Assembly (NCBI RefSeq): GCF_900636385.1
Contig: NZ_LR134269.1
Span: 248,001-312,000 of the forward strand
DNA: 64,000 nucleotides
From: Staphylococcus warneri
GTDB taxonomy: Bacteria > Bacillota > Bacilli > Staphylococcales > Staphylococcaceae
Direction of reading: 5' to 3'
Shown here one piece after another: positions 10,138 to 18,370 of this stretch. Both the position numbers and the translations under genes were made by a program. Below the pieces are notes generated by a model. That model made no database searches. It was not told the origin of the DNA and worked only from the letters and a program-made list of their open reading frames with translations. Numbering within the stretch: the first letter of the stretch is position 1; the number at the start of each line of letters is the position of its first letter.

Positions 10138-10887
10138 ATGAAAAAAATCGCTACAGCTACAATTGCAACAGCAGGTTTCGCAACATTTGGTTTAATGCAA
10201 CATGATGCAGATGCAGCAGAAAACAATAACGGATATAATCCTAACGATCCTTATTCATATGAATACACATATACAATTGACCAACAAGGTAACTACCACT
10301 ATGATTGGAAAGGTAATTGGAGTCCTAACCAACAACAAGGTAATAACAATAGTTATTCATATGGTAACCAAACTACTCAAAACTACAATTCAAATAATGC
10401 TACAAACAATAATCAAAATACACAATCTTATACTACTGATAATACAAATAATCAAGGTGGCGGATTAGGTGCTGATTATTCAACATCAGATAAAAATATC
10501 AAAGTGACTACACAAAACGCGCCATCTTCAAATAATTCAACTGCATTTTCTGGACAATCAAGCTCTGGTTCAAATGCGTATACTGCTGGTCAATGTACTT
10601 ATTATGTATATGACAAAGTTGGCGGTAAAATCGGTTCTAATTGGGGTAACGCAAGTAACTGGGCAAACGCTGCAGCACAAGATGGTTATAATGTAAGTAA
10701 TTCACCTAAACAAGGTGCAATTATGCAAACATCACAAGGTGCATTTGGTCATGTTGCATATGTTGAAAATGTAAATAGTGATGGTTCAATCAAAGTTTCA
10801 GAAATGAACTATAATGGTGGACCAGGTAACGTTTCAACACGTACTATTTCAGCTAGCCAAGCTGGTTCATACAACTACATTTCATAA
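10138..10887 (+). CDS. Secreted CHAP-domain cell-wall amidase, SsaA-like
   Basis: A 249-residue exported protein: signal peptide of about 26 residues ([24 protein letters not shown]), a Tyr/Asn/Gln-rich linker to about residue 125, then a CHAP domain. The expected catalytic residues are visible: Cys153 in [14 protein letters not shown] and His205 in [10 protein letters not shown]. Staphylococcal SsaA family members cleave peptidoglycan stem or bridge peptides and are strongly immunogenic. AGGAGG precedes ATG 10138. A WalR box upstream ties it to cell-wall growth. The linker is low complexity and likely variable. Several paralogues exist in staphylococci, so I do not fix the symbol. Confidence 0.92.
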   Translation: MKKIATATIATAGFATFGLMQHDADAAENNNGYNPNDPYSYEYTYTIDQQGNYHYDWKGNWSPNQQQGNNNSYSYGNQTTQNYNSNNATNNNQNTQSYTTDNTNNQGGGLGADYSTSDKNIKVTTQNAPSSNNSTAFSGQSSSGSNAYTAGQCTYYVYDKVGGKIGSNWGNASNWANAAAQDGYNVSNSPKQGAIMQTSQGAFGHVAYVENVNSDGSIKVSEMNYNGGPGNVSTRTISASQAGSYNYIS

Positions 10888-10899
10888 TGATTTATATTC

Positions 10900-10946
10900 A
10901 AAAAAGAACTCGAAATAATATTAAATATTATTTTGAGTTCTTTTTT
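10900..10946. terminator. Terminator after the CHAP gene
   Basis: AAAAAAGAACTC (10900-10911) pairs with GAGTTCTTTTTT (10935-10946); the stem continues inward through A/T pairs. It can work in both directions. Confidence 0.9.
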
Positions 10947-11148
10947 GTGTTTGATTAAATTTTGAATGGGTGTGACATATTTGTCAGGGTTGTGATTAAA
11001 TTCGTGCCTCCATGGGGGTTTATTATTATTTGACATACTTCAATCTTCAAAACAATGATTTCAAAAATTGAATGATTATTTTTATAGTTGTTCATGAATT
11101 AGTAATAAACTTATGACAGTTTAGTTAAGTCATCGATTATACATTGTA

Positions 11149-11196
11149 ATACTATATATTGTGTTTTAAATTTTAAATAAACACTATATATAGAAA
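11149..11196 (+). promoter_or_regulatory. Tandem NrdR boxes upstream of nrdDG
   Basis: Box 1, ATACTATATATTGTGT (11149-11164), matches the 16-bp NrdR consensus ACACWATATATWGTGT at 15 positions. Box 2, ACACTATATATAGAAA (11181-11196), matches at 13. Their start-to-start distance is 32 bases, the three-turn spacing typical of NrdR operator pairs. Box 2 abuts the nrdD ribosome binding site. Confidence 0.85.
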
Positions 11197-11207
11197 AGAG
11201 TGGTAAG

Positions 11208-13052
11208 ATGAATCAACTAGAACAATCATTAACTGGTTTGATTGAGAAGGATCCAACTATCGTAAATGAGAATGCTAATAAAGATAGCAATACCTTTTCG
11301 ACTATGCGCGATTTAACGGCAGGTATTGTTTCAAAATCATATGCTTTAAATTATTTATTGCCTAAACATATTGCTGAGGCGCATCAAAATGGTGATATTC
11401 ACTTTCATGATTTAGATTATCACCCATTTCAACCATTAACAAATTGTTGTTTAATTGATGCAAAAAGCATGCTGAAAAATGGCTTTGAAATAGGTAATGC
11501 CAATGTTACATCTCCAAAATCAATTCAGACAGCATCAGCACAACTTGTACAAATTATTGCGAACGTCTCTAGTAGTCAATACGGTGGATGTACAGTGGAT
11601 CGTGTAGATGAATTATTGAGTGAGTATGCACAATATAATGAGCGACATCATCGTGAAATAGCACAAGTTTATGTTAAAGATGAACAGATTGAAACATATG
11701 TAGAGCAACAAGTGACTAAAGATATTAATGACGCCATTGAAAGTTTGGAGTATGAGATTAATACACTGTATACCTCTAATGGTCAAACACCATTTGTCAC
11801 ATTAGGATTTGGCTTAGGAACAGATACATTAAGTCGTAAAATACAGCAGGCGATATTAAAAACGAGAATTAAAGGATTAGGTAAAGATCGTGTCACAGCC
11901 ATTTTTCCTAAGTTAGTATTTTCTATTAAAGATGGTATTAATTTGAAAAAAGAAGATCCGAATTATGATATCAAGCAACTTGCATTAGAATGTTCAACAA
12001 AACGCATGTATCCTGATATATTAAATTACGATAAAATTGCAGAATTATTAGGCGATTTTAAAGCACCGATGGGATGTCGATCGTTTTTACCAAGTTGGCG
12101 TAATGAACAAGGTGAATTTGAGAATAATGGACGTTGTAATTTAGGTGTTGTAACTTTAAATTTACCAAGAATTGCGCTTGAATCAAAAGGTGACATGACA
12201 ACGTTTTGGAAAATTTTTTATAACAAAATGTCGTTAATGCACGATGCTTTAGTATATAGAATAGAGCGATTAAAAGAAGCGACAGTAAATAATGCACCAA
12301 TCTTATATAAAAGCGGTGCATTTAAATATAAACTCGATGATCACGAAGATGTAATGGCGCTATTTAAGAATAAAAGAGCTACGATTTCCATGGGATACAT
12401 CGGATTATATGAAACTGCTACAGTATTTTATGGACCTAATTGGGAACATAATGACGAAGCCAAAGCATTTACAATCGAAATATTAAAAGAAATGCAGCGT
12501 CTACAAAAACAATGGACAAATCAATATGATATTTGGTTTAGCATATACAGTACGCCTAGTGAATCATTGACCGATCGTTTTTGTCGGTTAGATCAAGAAC
12601 GATTTGGAGATATTCAAGATATTACAAGTAAAGGCTATTACCAAAATTCATTTCATTATGATGTAAGAAAAGATATTACGCCGTTTGAAAAATTAGATTT
12701 TGAAAAAGATTATCCCTATTATGCGAGTGGTGGTTTTATCCACTATTGTGAGTATCCTAAATTGAATCATAATATTAAAGCGCTAGAAGCGGTATGGGAT
12801 TATGCTTATGATAAGGTAGGGTATTTAGGTACCAATATTCCAATAGATCATTGTTATGAATGTGGATTTGATGGAGATTTTAAATCAACACCACACGGCT
12901 ATCAATGTCCTCAATGTGGTAATGATAACCCTGAAACGGTTGATGTTGTTAAACGGACATGCGGTTATTTAGGTAATCCAGTTCAACGTCCAGTTATTGA
13001 AGGACGTCATAAAGAAATGTGTGCGCGTGTGAAGCATATGAAGGAATCTTGA
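11208..13052 (+). CDS. nrdD: Anaerobic ribonucleoside-triphosphate reductase
   Basis: Class III ribonucleotide reductase that makes deoxynucleotides without oxygen, using a glycyl radical. The 614-residue protein has the C-terminal RTCGYLG radical loop (glycine near residue 584) and, just before it, two CxxC pairs (CYECG near 549, CPQCG near 570) that bind zinc in this family. Catalytic-core cysteines such as NCCLID and SSQYGGC are visible in the N-terminal half. There is no obvious ATP-cone, so it is the short form. nrdG starts two bases after the stop. Confidence 0.97.
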   Translation: MNQLEQSLTGLIEKDPTIVNENANKDSNTFSTMRDLTAGIVSKSYALNYLLPKHIAEAHQNGDIHFHDLDYHPFQPLTNCCLIDAKSMLKNGFEIGNANVTSPKSIQTASAQLVQIIANVSSSQYGGCTVDRVDELLSEYAQYNERHHREIAQVYVKDEQIETYVEQQVTKDINDAIESLEYEINTLYTSNGQTPFVTLGFGLGTDTLSRKIQQAILKTRIKGLGKDRVTAIFPKLVFSIKDGINLKKEDPNYDIKQLALECSTKRMYPDILNYDKIAELLGDFKAPMGCRSFLPSWRNEQGEFENNGRCNLGVVTLNLPRIALESKGDMTTFWKIFYNKMSLMHDALVYRIERLKEATVNNAPILYKSGAFKYKLDDHEDVMALFKNKRATISMGYIGLYETATVFYGPNWEHNDEAKAFTIEILKEMQRLQKQWTNQYDIWFSIYSTPSESLTDRFCRLDQERFGDIQDITSKGYYQNSFHYDVRKDITPFEKLDFEKDYPYYASGGFIHYCEYPKLNHNIKALEAVWDYAYDKVGYLGTNIPIDHCYECGFDGDFKSTPHGYQCPQCGNDNPETVDVVKRTCGYLGNPVQRPVIEGRHKEMCARVKHMKES

Positions 13053-13054
13053 CA

Positions 13055-13618
13055 ATGAATCCTATATTAGAAATAGAACAAGGACAGGGGTATATAGCTA
13101 AGATTGAAACACATAGCTTTGTAGATGGTGAGGGTGTACGATGTAGTGTGTATGTTTCAGGATGCCCATTCCAATGTCTGGATTGCTATAACAAAGCGGC
13201 GCAACATTTTAAGTATGGTGAACCATTTACAGAGAAAATATTACAAGAGATTATCTCATATTGTGAACAGAGTTATATTAGTGGTTTAAGTATTTTAGGA
13301 GGCGAGCCCTTTTGTAACTTAGACGTGACATTGAAACTTGTACAAGCATTTCGACATAGATTTGGACAGACCAAAACAATATGGGTGTGGACTGGATTCC
13401 AATTTGAATATCTTTCACAAGATAAGGGATTACGCTTTGAATTATTAGAATCTGTGGATGTGTTAGTTGATGGTATGTTTATCACGCAGTTATATCGTCC
13501 TAATCTACCTTACAAAGGGTCATTAAATCAAAGAGTGATTGATGTATCCACATCTTTACAACGACAACAATTGAGTGAATACATTTGCAGTGGCCCATCA
13601 ACGAGTAATAGCTTTTAA
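13055..13618 (+). CDS. nrdG: Anaerobic ribonucleotide reductase activating protein
   Basis: Radical-SAM enzyme that installs the glycyl radical on NrdD. The CxxxCxxC cluster motif (GCPFQCLDC) lies near residue 36 and ILGGEPFCN near 80. I start at ATG 13055 (187 residues), two bases after the nrdD stop, with AAGGA upstream; the open frame continues back to GTG 13019 inside nrdD but without family similarity. An in-frame TTG at 13049 is a possible alternative. The last 20 or so residues extend past the usual family end and are not conserved as far as I can tell. Confidence 0.95.
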   Translation: MNPILEIEQGQGYIAKIETHSFVDGEGVRCSVYVSGCPFQCLDCYNKAAQHFKYGEPFTEKILQEIISYCEQSYISGLSILGGEPFCNLDVTLKLVQAFRHRFGQTKTIWVWTGFQFEYLSQDKGLRFELLESVDVLVDGMFITQLYRPNLPYKGSLNQRVIDVSTSLQRQQLSEYICSGPSTSNSF

Positions 13619-13692
13619 TCATGTTATAACTCGTTATAGAAGGGAAATGTAATACTAAGAGCAAAGATTCAATATAGAGAAGGTGAGACAAT

Positions 13693-13806
13693 ATGTGGTT
13701 ATTAATAGGTAAATGGATGATTGCCATTGGTCTTATCGTAGGTTCCATTATTGAAGAAACGATTTATAAAAAACGACGCCAAACACGTAAAACACAACAA
13801 TCATAG
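13693..13806 (+). CDS. Small membrane protein, 37 residues
   Basis: A short ORF: ATG 13693, eight bases after GAAGGTGAG, ending in TAG 13804. It encodes MWLLIGKWMIAIGLIVG, one hydrophobic helix of about 20 residues, then a charged tail with KKRR. It sits 74 bases after nrdG and directly before a strong terminator, so it is probably the last gene of the nrdDG transcript. I do not recognise the family. The ribosome binding site, the helix and the position support a real gene. Confidence 0.65.
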   Translation: MWLLIGKWMIAIGLIVGSIIEETIYKKRRQTRKTQQS

Positions 13807-13821
13807 TAAGATAATGAATCG

Positions 13822-13864
13822 AATGAGCAATCACTACAACGTGTAGTGTTGCTCATTTATTTTT
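13822..13864 (+). terminator. Terminator of the nrdDG transcript
   Basis: AATGAGCAATCACTACA (13822-13838) pairs with TGTAGTGTTGCTCATT (13842-13857) with one bulge, followed by a T-rich tail. Confidence 0.92.
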
Positions 13865-13961
13865 AATATTAATCTAATTTGTAATTGTTAACATTTGTTG
13901 ACGATGTCTAAATACTAGATATATCAGCTTTAAACGCTCATTTATATTGATAAAATAATAC

Positions 13962-14017
13962 ATTTGATTTTGTAATCAAATATGAAAATATATACTTATC
14001 ACATGTTTAAGTGATAA
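13962..14017. promoter_or_regulatory. Two palindromes upstream of the C4-dicarboxylate carrier
   Basis: ATTTGATT-TTGT-AATCAAAT (13962-13981) is a perfect palindrome; in the TTGAT/ATCAA reading the half-sites are six bases apart, as in CRP-type sites, not four as in FNR sites. TTATCAC-N8-GTGATAA (13996-14017) is a second. They lie 53-108 bases before the start codon and are candidate operators for a redox or Crp/Fnr-family regulator. Confidence 0.5.
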
Positions 14018-14069
14018 AATATCAATGTTACTAAAAATTAACATCACAAGAGAGTTAGGAGTCCCTAAA

Positions 14070-15362
14070 TTGCTACTGTTTATAATAGAAATTATGATTA
14101 TGATTTTAGCTGTGTTATTAGGATTAAGAACAGCCGGTGCACTTGGCTGCGGCATATTTGCTATTGTAGCGCAACTCATTATGATTTTTGGTTTTCAATT
14201 ACCACCGGGTTCTGCACCTGTCACAGCAGTGTTAATTATTCTATCAATAGGAATCGCAGGTGGTACGTTGCAAGCTACTGGCGGTATAGACTACCTTGTA
14301 TATATCGCATCTAAAATCATCGAGAGATTCCCAAAATCAATTATTTTTATTGCACCAATGATTGTGTTTGTATTTGTCTTTGGCATTGGTACTGCTAATA
14401 TTGCTTTATCATTAGAACCTATTATTGCTAAGACAGCTCAAAAAGCAAACATACAACCTAAAAAAGCACTTACTGCATCAGTACTTACTGCGAATTTAGC
14501 ACTTTTATGTAGTCCGGCTGCGTCAGCGACAGCTTATATCATATCGGTGTTAGCTGGTTACGATATTTCTATGGGAAAATATTTAAGTATTGTATTACCA
14601 ACTGCGATGATGAGTATGCTTTTATTAAGTGTATTCTGTACATTTGTTGGAAAAAATAATCCCATACCATCACAAAAGTTAGTCGAACTACCAGAAGAGA
14701 CATTACCTAGTGAATTTTCAAAAAATGTAAAATTCGGTGTATTAGCATTCTTAATATGTGTATTAGGCATATTAACATTTGGGATATTCCCTCATTTAAT
14801 GCCATCATTTAATGTAAATGGCAAAACTGTTAATGTAGAAATGACAGATATTGTTCAATTCTTTATGTATTTAAGTGCTGCCATTAATCTATTATTATCA
14901 AAAATTAATACGTCAGATATTTTAACGTCACATATTTCTCAATCAGCATTTGGCGCATTGTTTGCAGTATTAGGTCCTGGTTGGTTAGGCGCTACTATTT
15001 TTAACGCACCTAATAATTTGAAAATATTAAAGAATGATATTGGCCAAGCTATTAGTAGTGTACCTTGGCTAGTGATCGTTCTCGTATCAGTAGTAGCGAT
15101 GATTGTGATTTCTCAAACAGCGACTGCATCAATTATGGTGCCAATTGTTATGAGTCTAGGCATTCCGCCCATATATTTTGTCGCCATGGTTCAGACGCTT
15201 AACGTTAACTTTGTGATTCCAGCACAACCTACTTTATTATTTGCAGTTGAATTGGACGAAACAGGCAGAACAAGGCCTACGAGTTTTATTATTCCGGGAT
15301 TCTTTGTCATAATCACCTCAGTTGTAATTGGTTTTACATTAAAATTATTATTAGGATACTAA
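14070..15362 (+). CDS. Dcu-type anaerobic C4-dicarboxylate transporter
   Basis: A polytopic membrane protein (430 residues, 10-12 hydrophobic segments) of the DcuA/DcuB family, which exchanges fumarate, malate, aspartate and succinate under anaerobic conditions. Family segments include the GGTLQATGGIDYLV stretch near residue 68, FGIGTANIALSLEPI near 110 and LCSPAASATAY near 150. I start at TTG 14070, eight bases after TTAGGAG; an ATG at 14025 is in frame but lacks a ribosome binding site and adds 15 non-hydrophobic residues. The neighbouring nrdDG supports an anaerobic role. Substrate is inferred from family only. Confidence 0.82.
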   Translation: MLLFIIEIMIMILAVLLGLRTAGALGCGIFAIVAQLIMIFGFQLPPGSAPVTAVLIILSIGIAGGTLQATGGIDYLVYIASKIIERFPKSIIFIAPMIVFVFVFGIGTANIALSLEPIIAKTAQKANIQPKKALTASVLTANLALLCSPAASATAYIISVLAGYDISMGKYLSIVLPTAMMSMLLLSVFCTFVGKNNPIPSQKLVELPEETLPSEFSKNVKFGVLAFLICVLGILTFGIFPHLMPSFNVNGKTVNVEMTDIVQFFMYLSAAINLLLSKINTSDILTSHISQSAFGALFAVLGPGWLGATIFNAPNNLKILKNDIGQAISSVPWLVIVLVSVVAMIVISQTATASIMVPIVMSLGIPPIYFVAMVQTLNVNFVIPAQPTLLFAVELDETGRTRPTSFIIPGFFVIITSVVIGFTLKLLLGY

Positions 15363-15376
15363 CAAGTAATGAAATC

Positions 15377-15414
15377 AACTATCTTTCACGAATTAAGTGG
15401 GAGATAGTTTTTTT
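15377..15414 (+). terminator. Terminator after the Dcu-type gene
   Basis: AACTATCT (15377-15384) pairs with AGATAGTT (15402-15409), with inner CAC/GTG pairs, followed by a run of T. Confidence 0.88.
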
Positions 15415-15735
15415 GTTGTAATTAAGCAAAATTAATGAAAAAAAGTAAAATAAATAAAAATTCTGTTTAAATGCATAAAAATTCATATATTTAATGAAGT
15501 TAAGTTTGTTTAATTCGTTAAATCTAAATTTAACACTGTTGTCACAACAATCAATTGTGAAAGAATAATCGTCAGAAATTATATAATTATTCAATAATGG
15601 GTTTGTATTTCTTTGTATGTAATTTGCATTATTATTAAATGTTCGTTATTGTCAATTTTGTGAATCAATTATATTTGAACGTGGAACTTAAGAACATCAA
15701 GATTCATAAATCATTTAGTATTAGGGGGATCACGA
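15415..15735 (+). promoter_or_regulatory. cudT upstream region
   Basis: No gene is visible. It is very A/T-rich. An inverted repeat TCACAA-N7-TTGTGA lies at 15542-15560. The 12-mer AATCAATTATAT at 15663-15674 recurs upstream of cudC at 18031, making it a candidate choline-regulator site. GGGGG before the TTG start is the ribosome binding site. Confidence 0.4.
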
Positions 15736-17358
15736 TTGAGAAAAGAAAAAGTTATGGACTGGACGACCTTTATAGGTGTAGTCATAGTGTTACTTTTAGC
15801 TGTTATACCTATGATGGTTTTCCCGAAAGCAAGTGAGACAATTATTACAGATATCAATAGTGCAATTTCTAACTCGATTGGTTCTGTTTATTTATTCTTA
15901 GGATTAGCTATTTTTTGTTTCGTTTTATACATAGCATTTGGTAAATACGGTAATGTTACTCTAGGTAGAGCGAGTGACAAGCCGGAATTTAACACATTTA
16001 CTTGGGCAGCCATGTTATTCTGTGCAGGTATTGGTTCAGATATTCTATATTGGGGTGTAATTGAGTGGGCATTCTATTATCAAGTGCCACCTAATGGCGC
16101 TAAAAGTATGTCCGATGAAGCACTACAGTATGCGACGCAATACGGAATGTTCCACTGGGGTCCGATTGCATGGGCGATTTATGTATTGCCAGCATTACCA
16201 ATTGGTTATTTAGTGTTCGTTAAAAAACAACCTATATATAAAATTAGCCAAGCGTGTAGACCTATATTAAAAGGACAAACAGATAAGTTTGTAGGTAAAC
16301 TTGTTGATATCCTATTTATCTTTGGATTATTAGGTGGTGCGGCAACATCACTTGCCTTAGGTGTACCTTTAATATCAGCAGGTATTGAAAGACTTACAGG
16401 TTTAAATGGTGAGAATATGGTTATGCGTTCAATCATTTTGTTAACTATCACAGTTATATTCGCCATTAGTTCATATACAGGATTGAAAAAAGGTATTCAA
16501 AAGTTGAGTGACGTCAATGTATGGTTATCATTCATCTTATTAGCCTTTGTCTTCATTATTGGACCAACTGTATTTATTATGGAAACTACAGTGACTGGTT
16601 TAGGGAACATGATGCGAGATTTCTTCCATATGGCAACTTGGGTTGAGCCATTTGGTGGTATAGGTCACCGTAAAGAGACACATTTCCCACAAGATTGGAC
16701 GATATTCTATTGGTCATGGTGGTTAGTTTATGCACCATTTATCGGTTTATTTATTGCTCGAATTTCAAAAGGTAGAACTTTAAAAGAAGTCGTTCTTGGT
16801 ACGATGATATATGGTACGTTAGGTTGTGCATTATTCTTTGGTATATTCGGTAACTATGCTGTTTATTTACAAATTTCTGGTCAATTTAATGTGGTTGATT
16901 TCTTAAATCATCACAGTACAGAGGCTACTATCATTGAGGTAATGCATCATTTACCATTCCCAACTATAACGATTGTCCTATTCTTAATTTCAGCATTCTT
17001 ATTCTTAGCGACAACATTTGATTCTGGTTCATATATTTTAGCGGCTGCTTCCCAAAAGAAAGTGATTGGGGAGCCATTAAGAGCGAACAGATTATTCTGG
17101 GCATTTGCGTTATGTTTACTGCCATTCTCACTCATGTTAGTAGGTGGAGAACGAGCACTAGATGTACTTAAGACTGCATCGATACTTGCGAGTGTACCAT
17201 TAATCGTCATATTCATATTTATGATGGTCTCATTCTTGATTACCTTAGGACGAGATCGAATCAAATTGGAAACACGTGCTGAGAAATTAAAAGAGGTTGA
17301 AAGACGTTCACTTCGAATTGTTCAAGTGAAAGAAGAAGAACAAGATGATAATTTATAA
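15736..17358 (+). CDS. cudT: Choline transporter, BCCT family
   Basis: Imports choline for conversion to the osmoprotectant glycine betaine. The 540-residue protein has about 12 membrane segments and BCCT features: the WAAMLFCAGIGSDILYWG stretch near residue 90 and WTIFYWSWWLVYAPFIG near 325, the Trp-rich segment that lines the substrate box. Start is TTG 15736, seven bases after AGGGGG; ATG 15754 has no comparable site. The charged C-terminal tail (RAEKLKEVERRS) may be the osmosensing part. It heads the choline locus; cudC converges on it with a shared terminator. Confidence 0.92.
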   Translation: MRKEKVMDWTTFIGVVIVLLLAVIPMMVFPKASETIITDINSAISNSIGSVYLFLGLAIFCFVLYIAFGKYGNVTLGRASDKPEFNTFTWAAMLFCAGIGSDILYWGVIEWAFYYQVPPNGAKSMSDEALQYATQYGMFHWGPIAWAIYVLPALPIGYLVFVKKQPIYKISQACRPILKGQTDKFVGKLVDILFIFGLLGGAATSLALGVPLISAGIERLTGLNGENMVMRSIILLTITVIFAISSYTGLKKGIQKLSDVNVWLSFILLAFVFIIGPTVFIMETTVTGLGNMMRDFFHMATWVEPFGGIGHRKETHFPQDWTIFYWSWWLVYAPFIGLFIARISKGRTLKEVVLGTMIYGTLGCALFFGIFGNYAVYLQISGQFNVVDFLNHHSTEATIIEVMHHLPFPTITIVLFLISAFLFLATTFDSGSYILAAASQKKVIGEPLRANRLFWAFALCLLPFSLMLVGGERALDVLKTASILASVPLIVIFIFMMVSFLITLGRDRIKLETRAEKLKEVERRSLRIVQVKEEEQDDNL

Positions 17359-17365
17359 CATATTA

Positions 17366-17399
17366 AAAAGGCTAAAGGATTGATATCCTTTAGCCTTTT
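17366..17399. terminator. Bidirectional terminator between cudT and cudC
   Basis: A perfect 15-bp stem, AAAAGGCTAAAGGAT (17366-17380) with ATCCTTTAGCCTTTT (17385-17399), around a four-base loop. On the minus strand it overlaps the cudC stop codon. Confidence 0.95.
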
Positions 17400-17952
17400 A
17401 CTTATCTTCGTGTTCTGGAATAGGGAAGTACTTAAAGATTTCTCCTGTTTCTAAAGCTTCGCTAAGTTGTGCTAACCATTCGTAATACACCTTTGAATGA
17501 TCGAGTTGAGCTTTCACTTTATCAATATCTTGTCGTTCTTCATCAGTTAAATCATTGTTATTTAAGATAGGGTTAATAATAGCTTCAGCATCTTTGACTG
17601 CTTCCATATTTGTATCGATTTCTCGTTCCCATTTCTTAGTGAAAAAATTGCGGAAGAAAGTAAAGAAGTCTTTTTCAGCAATGAAATGTTGTTTTCTGCT
17701 ACCTCTTGTAAATTGTTGTTTAACAATATCATATTCTTGTAGTTTCTTTACACCTGCACTCATGCTAGGTTTACTCATTTGCAGTTGTTGTCTCATTTCA
17801 TCTAGTGTCATGCTTCCCTCAAACACCATGATGCCGTATAAGTTACCAACACTACGATTAATGCCATACAAATCCATTGTTTCGCCAATGGAATTAATTA
17901 CCAAGTCTTTGGCTTCTTCGACTTGAGATGTGTAGTTTTCTGAACGTGTCAT
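17398..17952 (-). CDS. cudC: Choline-responsive GbsR/MarR-type repressor
   Basis: A 184-residue GbsR-family regulator with a winged helix (LYGIMVFEGSMTLDEM then MSKPSMSAGVKKLQEYDIV, residues about 38-78) and an acidic helical C-terminal half. Bacillus GbsR represses choline uptake and oxidation genes until choline binds. Here the gene is inverted between cudT and betB and transcribed toward cudT. Its start (CAT 17950-17952, preceded on the minus strand by GGAGG) faces betB across a 418-base divergent region that holds repeat sequences. The placement makes it the likely regulator of the whole choline locus. Confidence 0.9.
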   Translation of the reverse strand: MTRSENYTSQVEEAKDLVINSIGETMDLYGINRSVGNLYGIMVFEGSMTLDEMRQQLQMSKPSMSAGVKKLQEYDIVKQQFTRGSRKQHFIAEKDFFTFFRNFFTKKWEREIDTNMEAVKDAEAIINPILNNNDLTDEERQDIDKVKAQLDHSKVYYEWLAQLSEALETGEIFKYFPIPEHEDK

Positions 17953-18124
17953 GACTGTACCTCCAAAAAGAATTATTTCATTTTACCACGTCTCAACATA
18001 AAGTTAACATGATTTCATCTTTTATATGCTAATCAATTATATAATTTTATTTAAAAAGATGAAAAGCAAGGTTTTAGAAAAATATTAGGCGGAAATATTT
18101 TGCTTTATCTCGTTGTACTAGAGC

Positions 18125-18172
18125 CGTTCGAATCAGCTCAAATCCTAAGCGCTTTTCTTCAGACCTTTTGAC
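18125..18172 (-). repeat. 48-bp direct repeat, copy 1
   Basis: Identical over 48 bases to 18244-18291 (starts CGTTCGAATCAGCTC, ends GACCTTTTGAC). The minus strand is clearly related to the start of the folded element at 40811, sharing TTAGGATTTGA and CGAACGAT. Confidence 0.9.
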
Positions 18173-18243
18173 GGCTTCCGAAAAGCAGGATTTTCGGCTG
18201 AAATACTCACGATGCATAAAATTTGAAAAGCAATTTTATTTAT

Positions 18244-18291
18244 CGTTCGAATCAGCTCAAATCCTAAGCGCTTTTCTTCAGACCTTTTGAC
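18244..18291 (-). repeat. 48-bp direct repeat, copy 2
   Basis: Second exact copy, 119 bases after the first. The sequence between the copies also aligns with parts of the 40.8-41.1 kb element (GCAGGATT.TCGGC, CTCACGAT, AAAATTTG.AAA). Confidence 0.9.
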
Positions 18292-18370
18292 ATGTTTTCG
18301 TTTTATATGCTAACATATTTCTGTAAAATTCGTTAAATAAAAATTTAACAAACTTAACGGAGGTATTTTG

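Larger units (their letters stand above)
17953..18370. promoter_or_regulatory. cudC/betB divergent region with inserted repeats
   Basis: TTTTATATGCTAA occurs at 18020-18032 and 18301-18313, flanking about 270 bases of repeat sequence; it may be a CudC operator present once per promoter, or a duplication made by insertion. Next to betB, GTTAAAT-AAAA-ATTTAAC (18332-18349) is a perfect palindrome. GGAGG at 18359-18363 serves betB. Confidence 0.5.

Noticed and set aside
13962..13981. FNR site upstream of the Dcu-type gene
   Set aside because: The TTGAT/ATCAA half-sites are six bases apart; FNR needs four.
14025..14069. Longer N-terminus of the Dcu-type carrier from ATG 14025
   Set aside because: No ribosome binding site and non-hydrophobic extension; TTG 14070 has TTAGGAG and aligns with DcuB.
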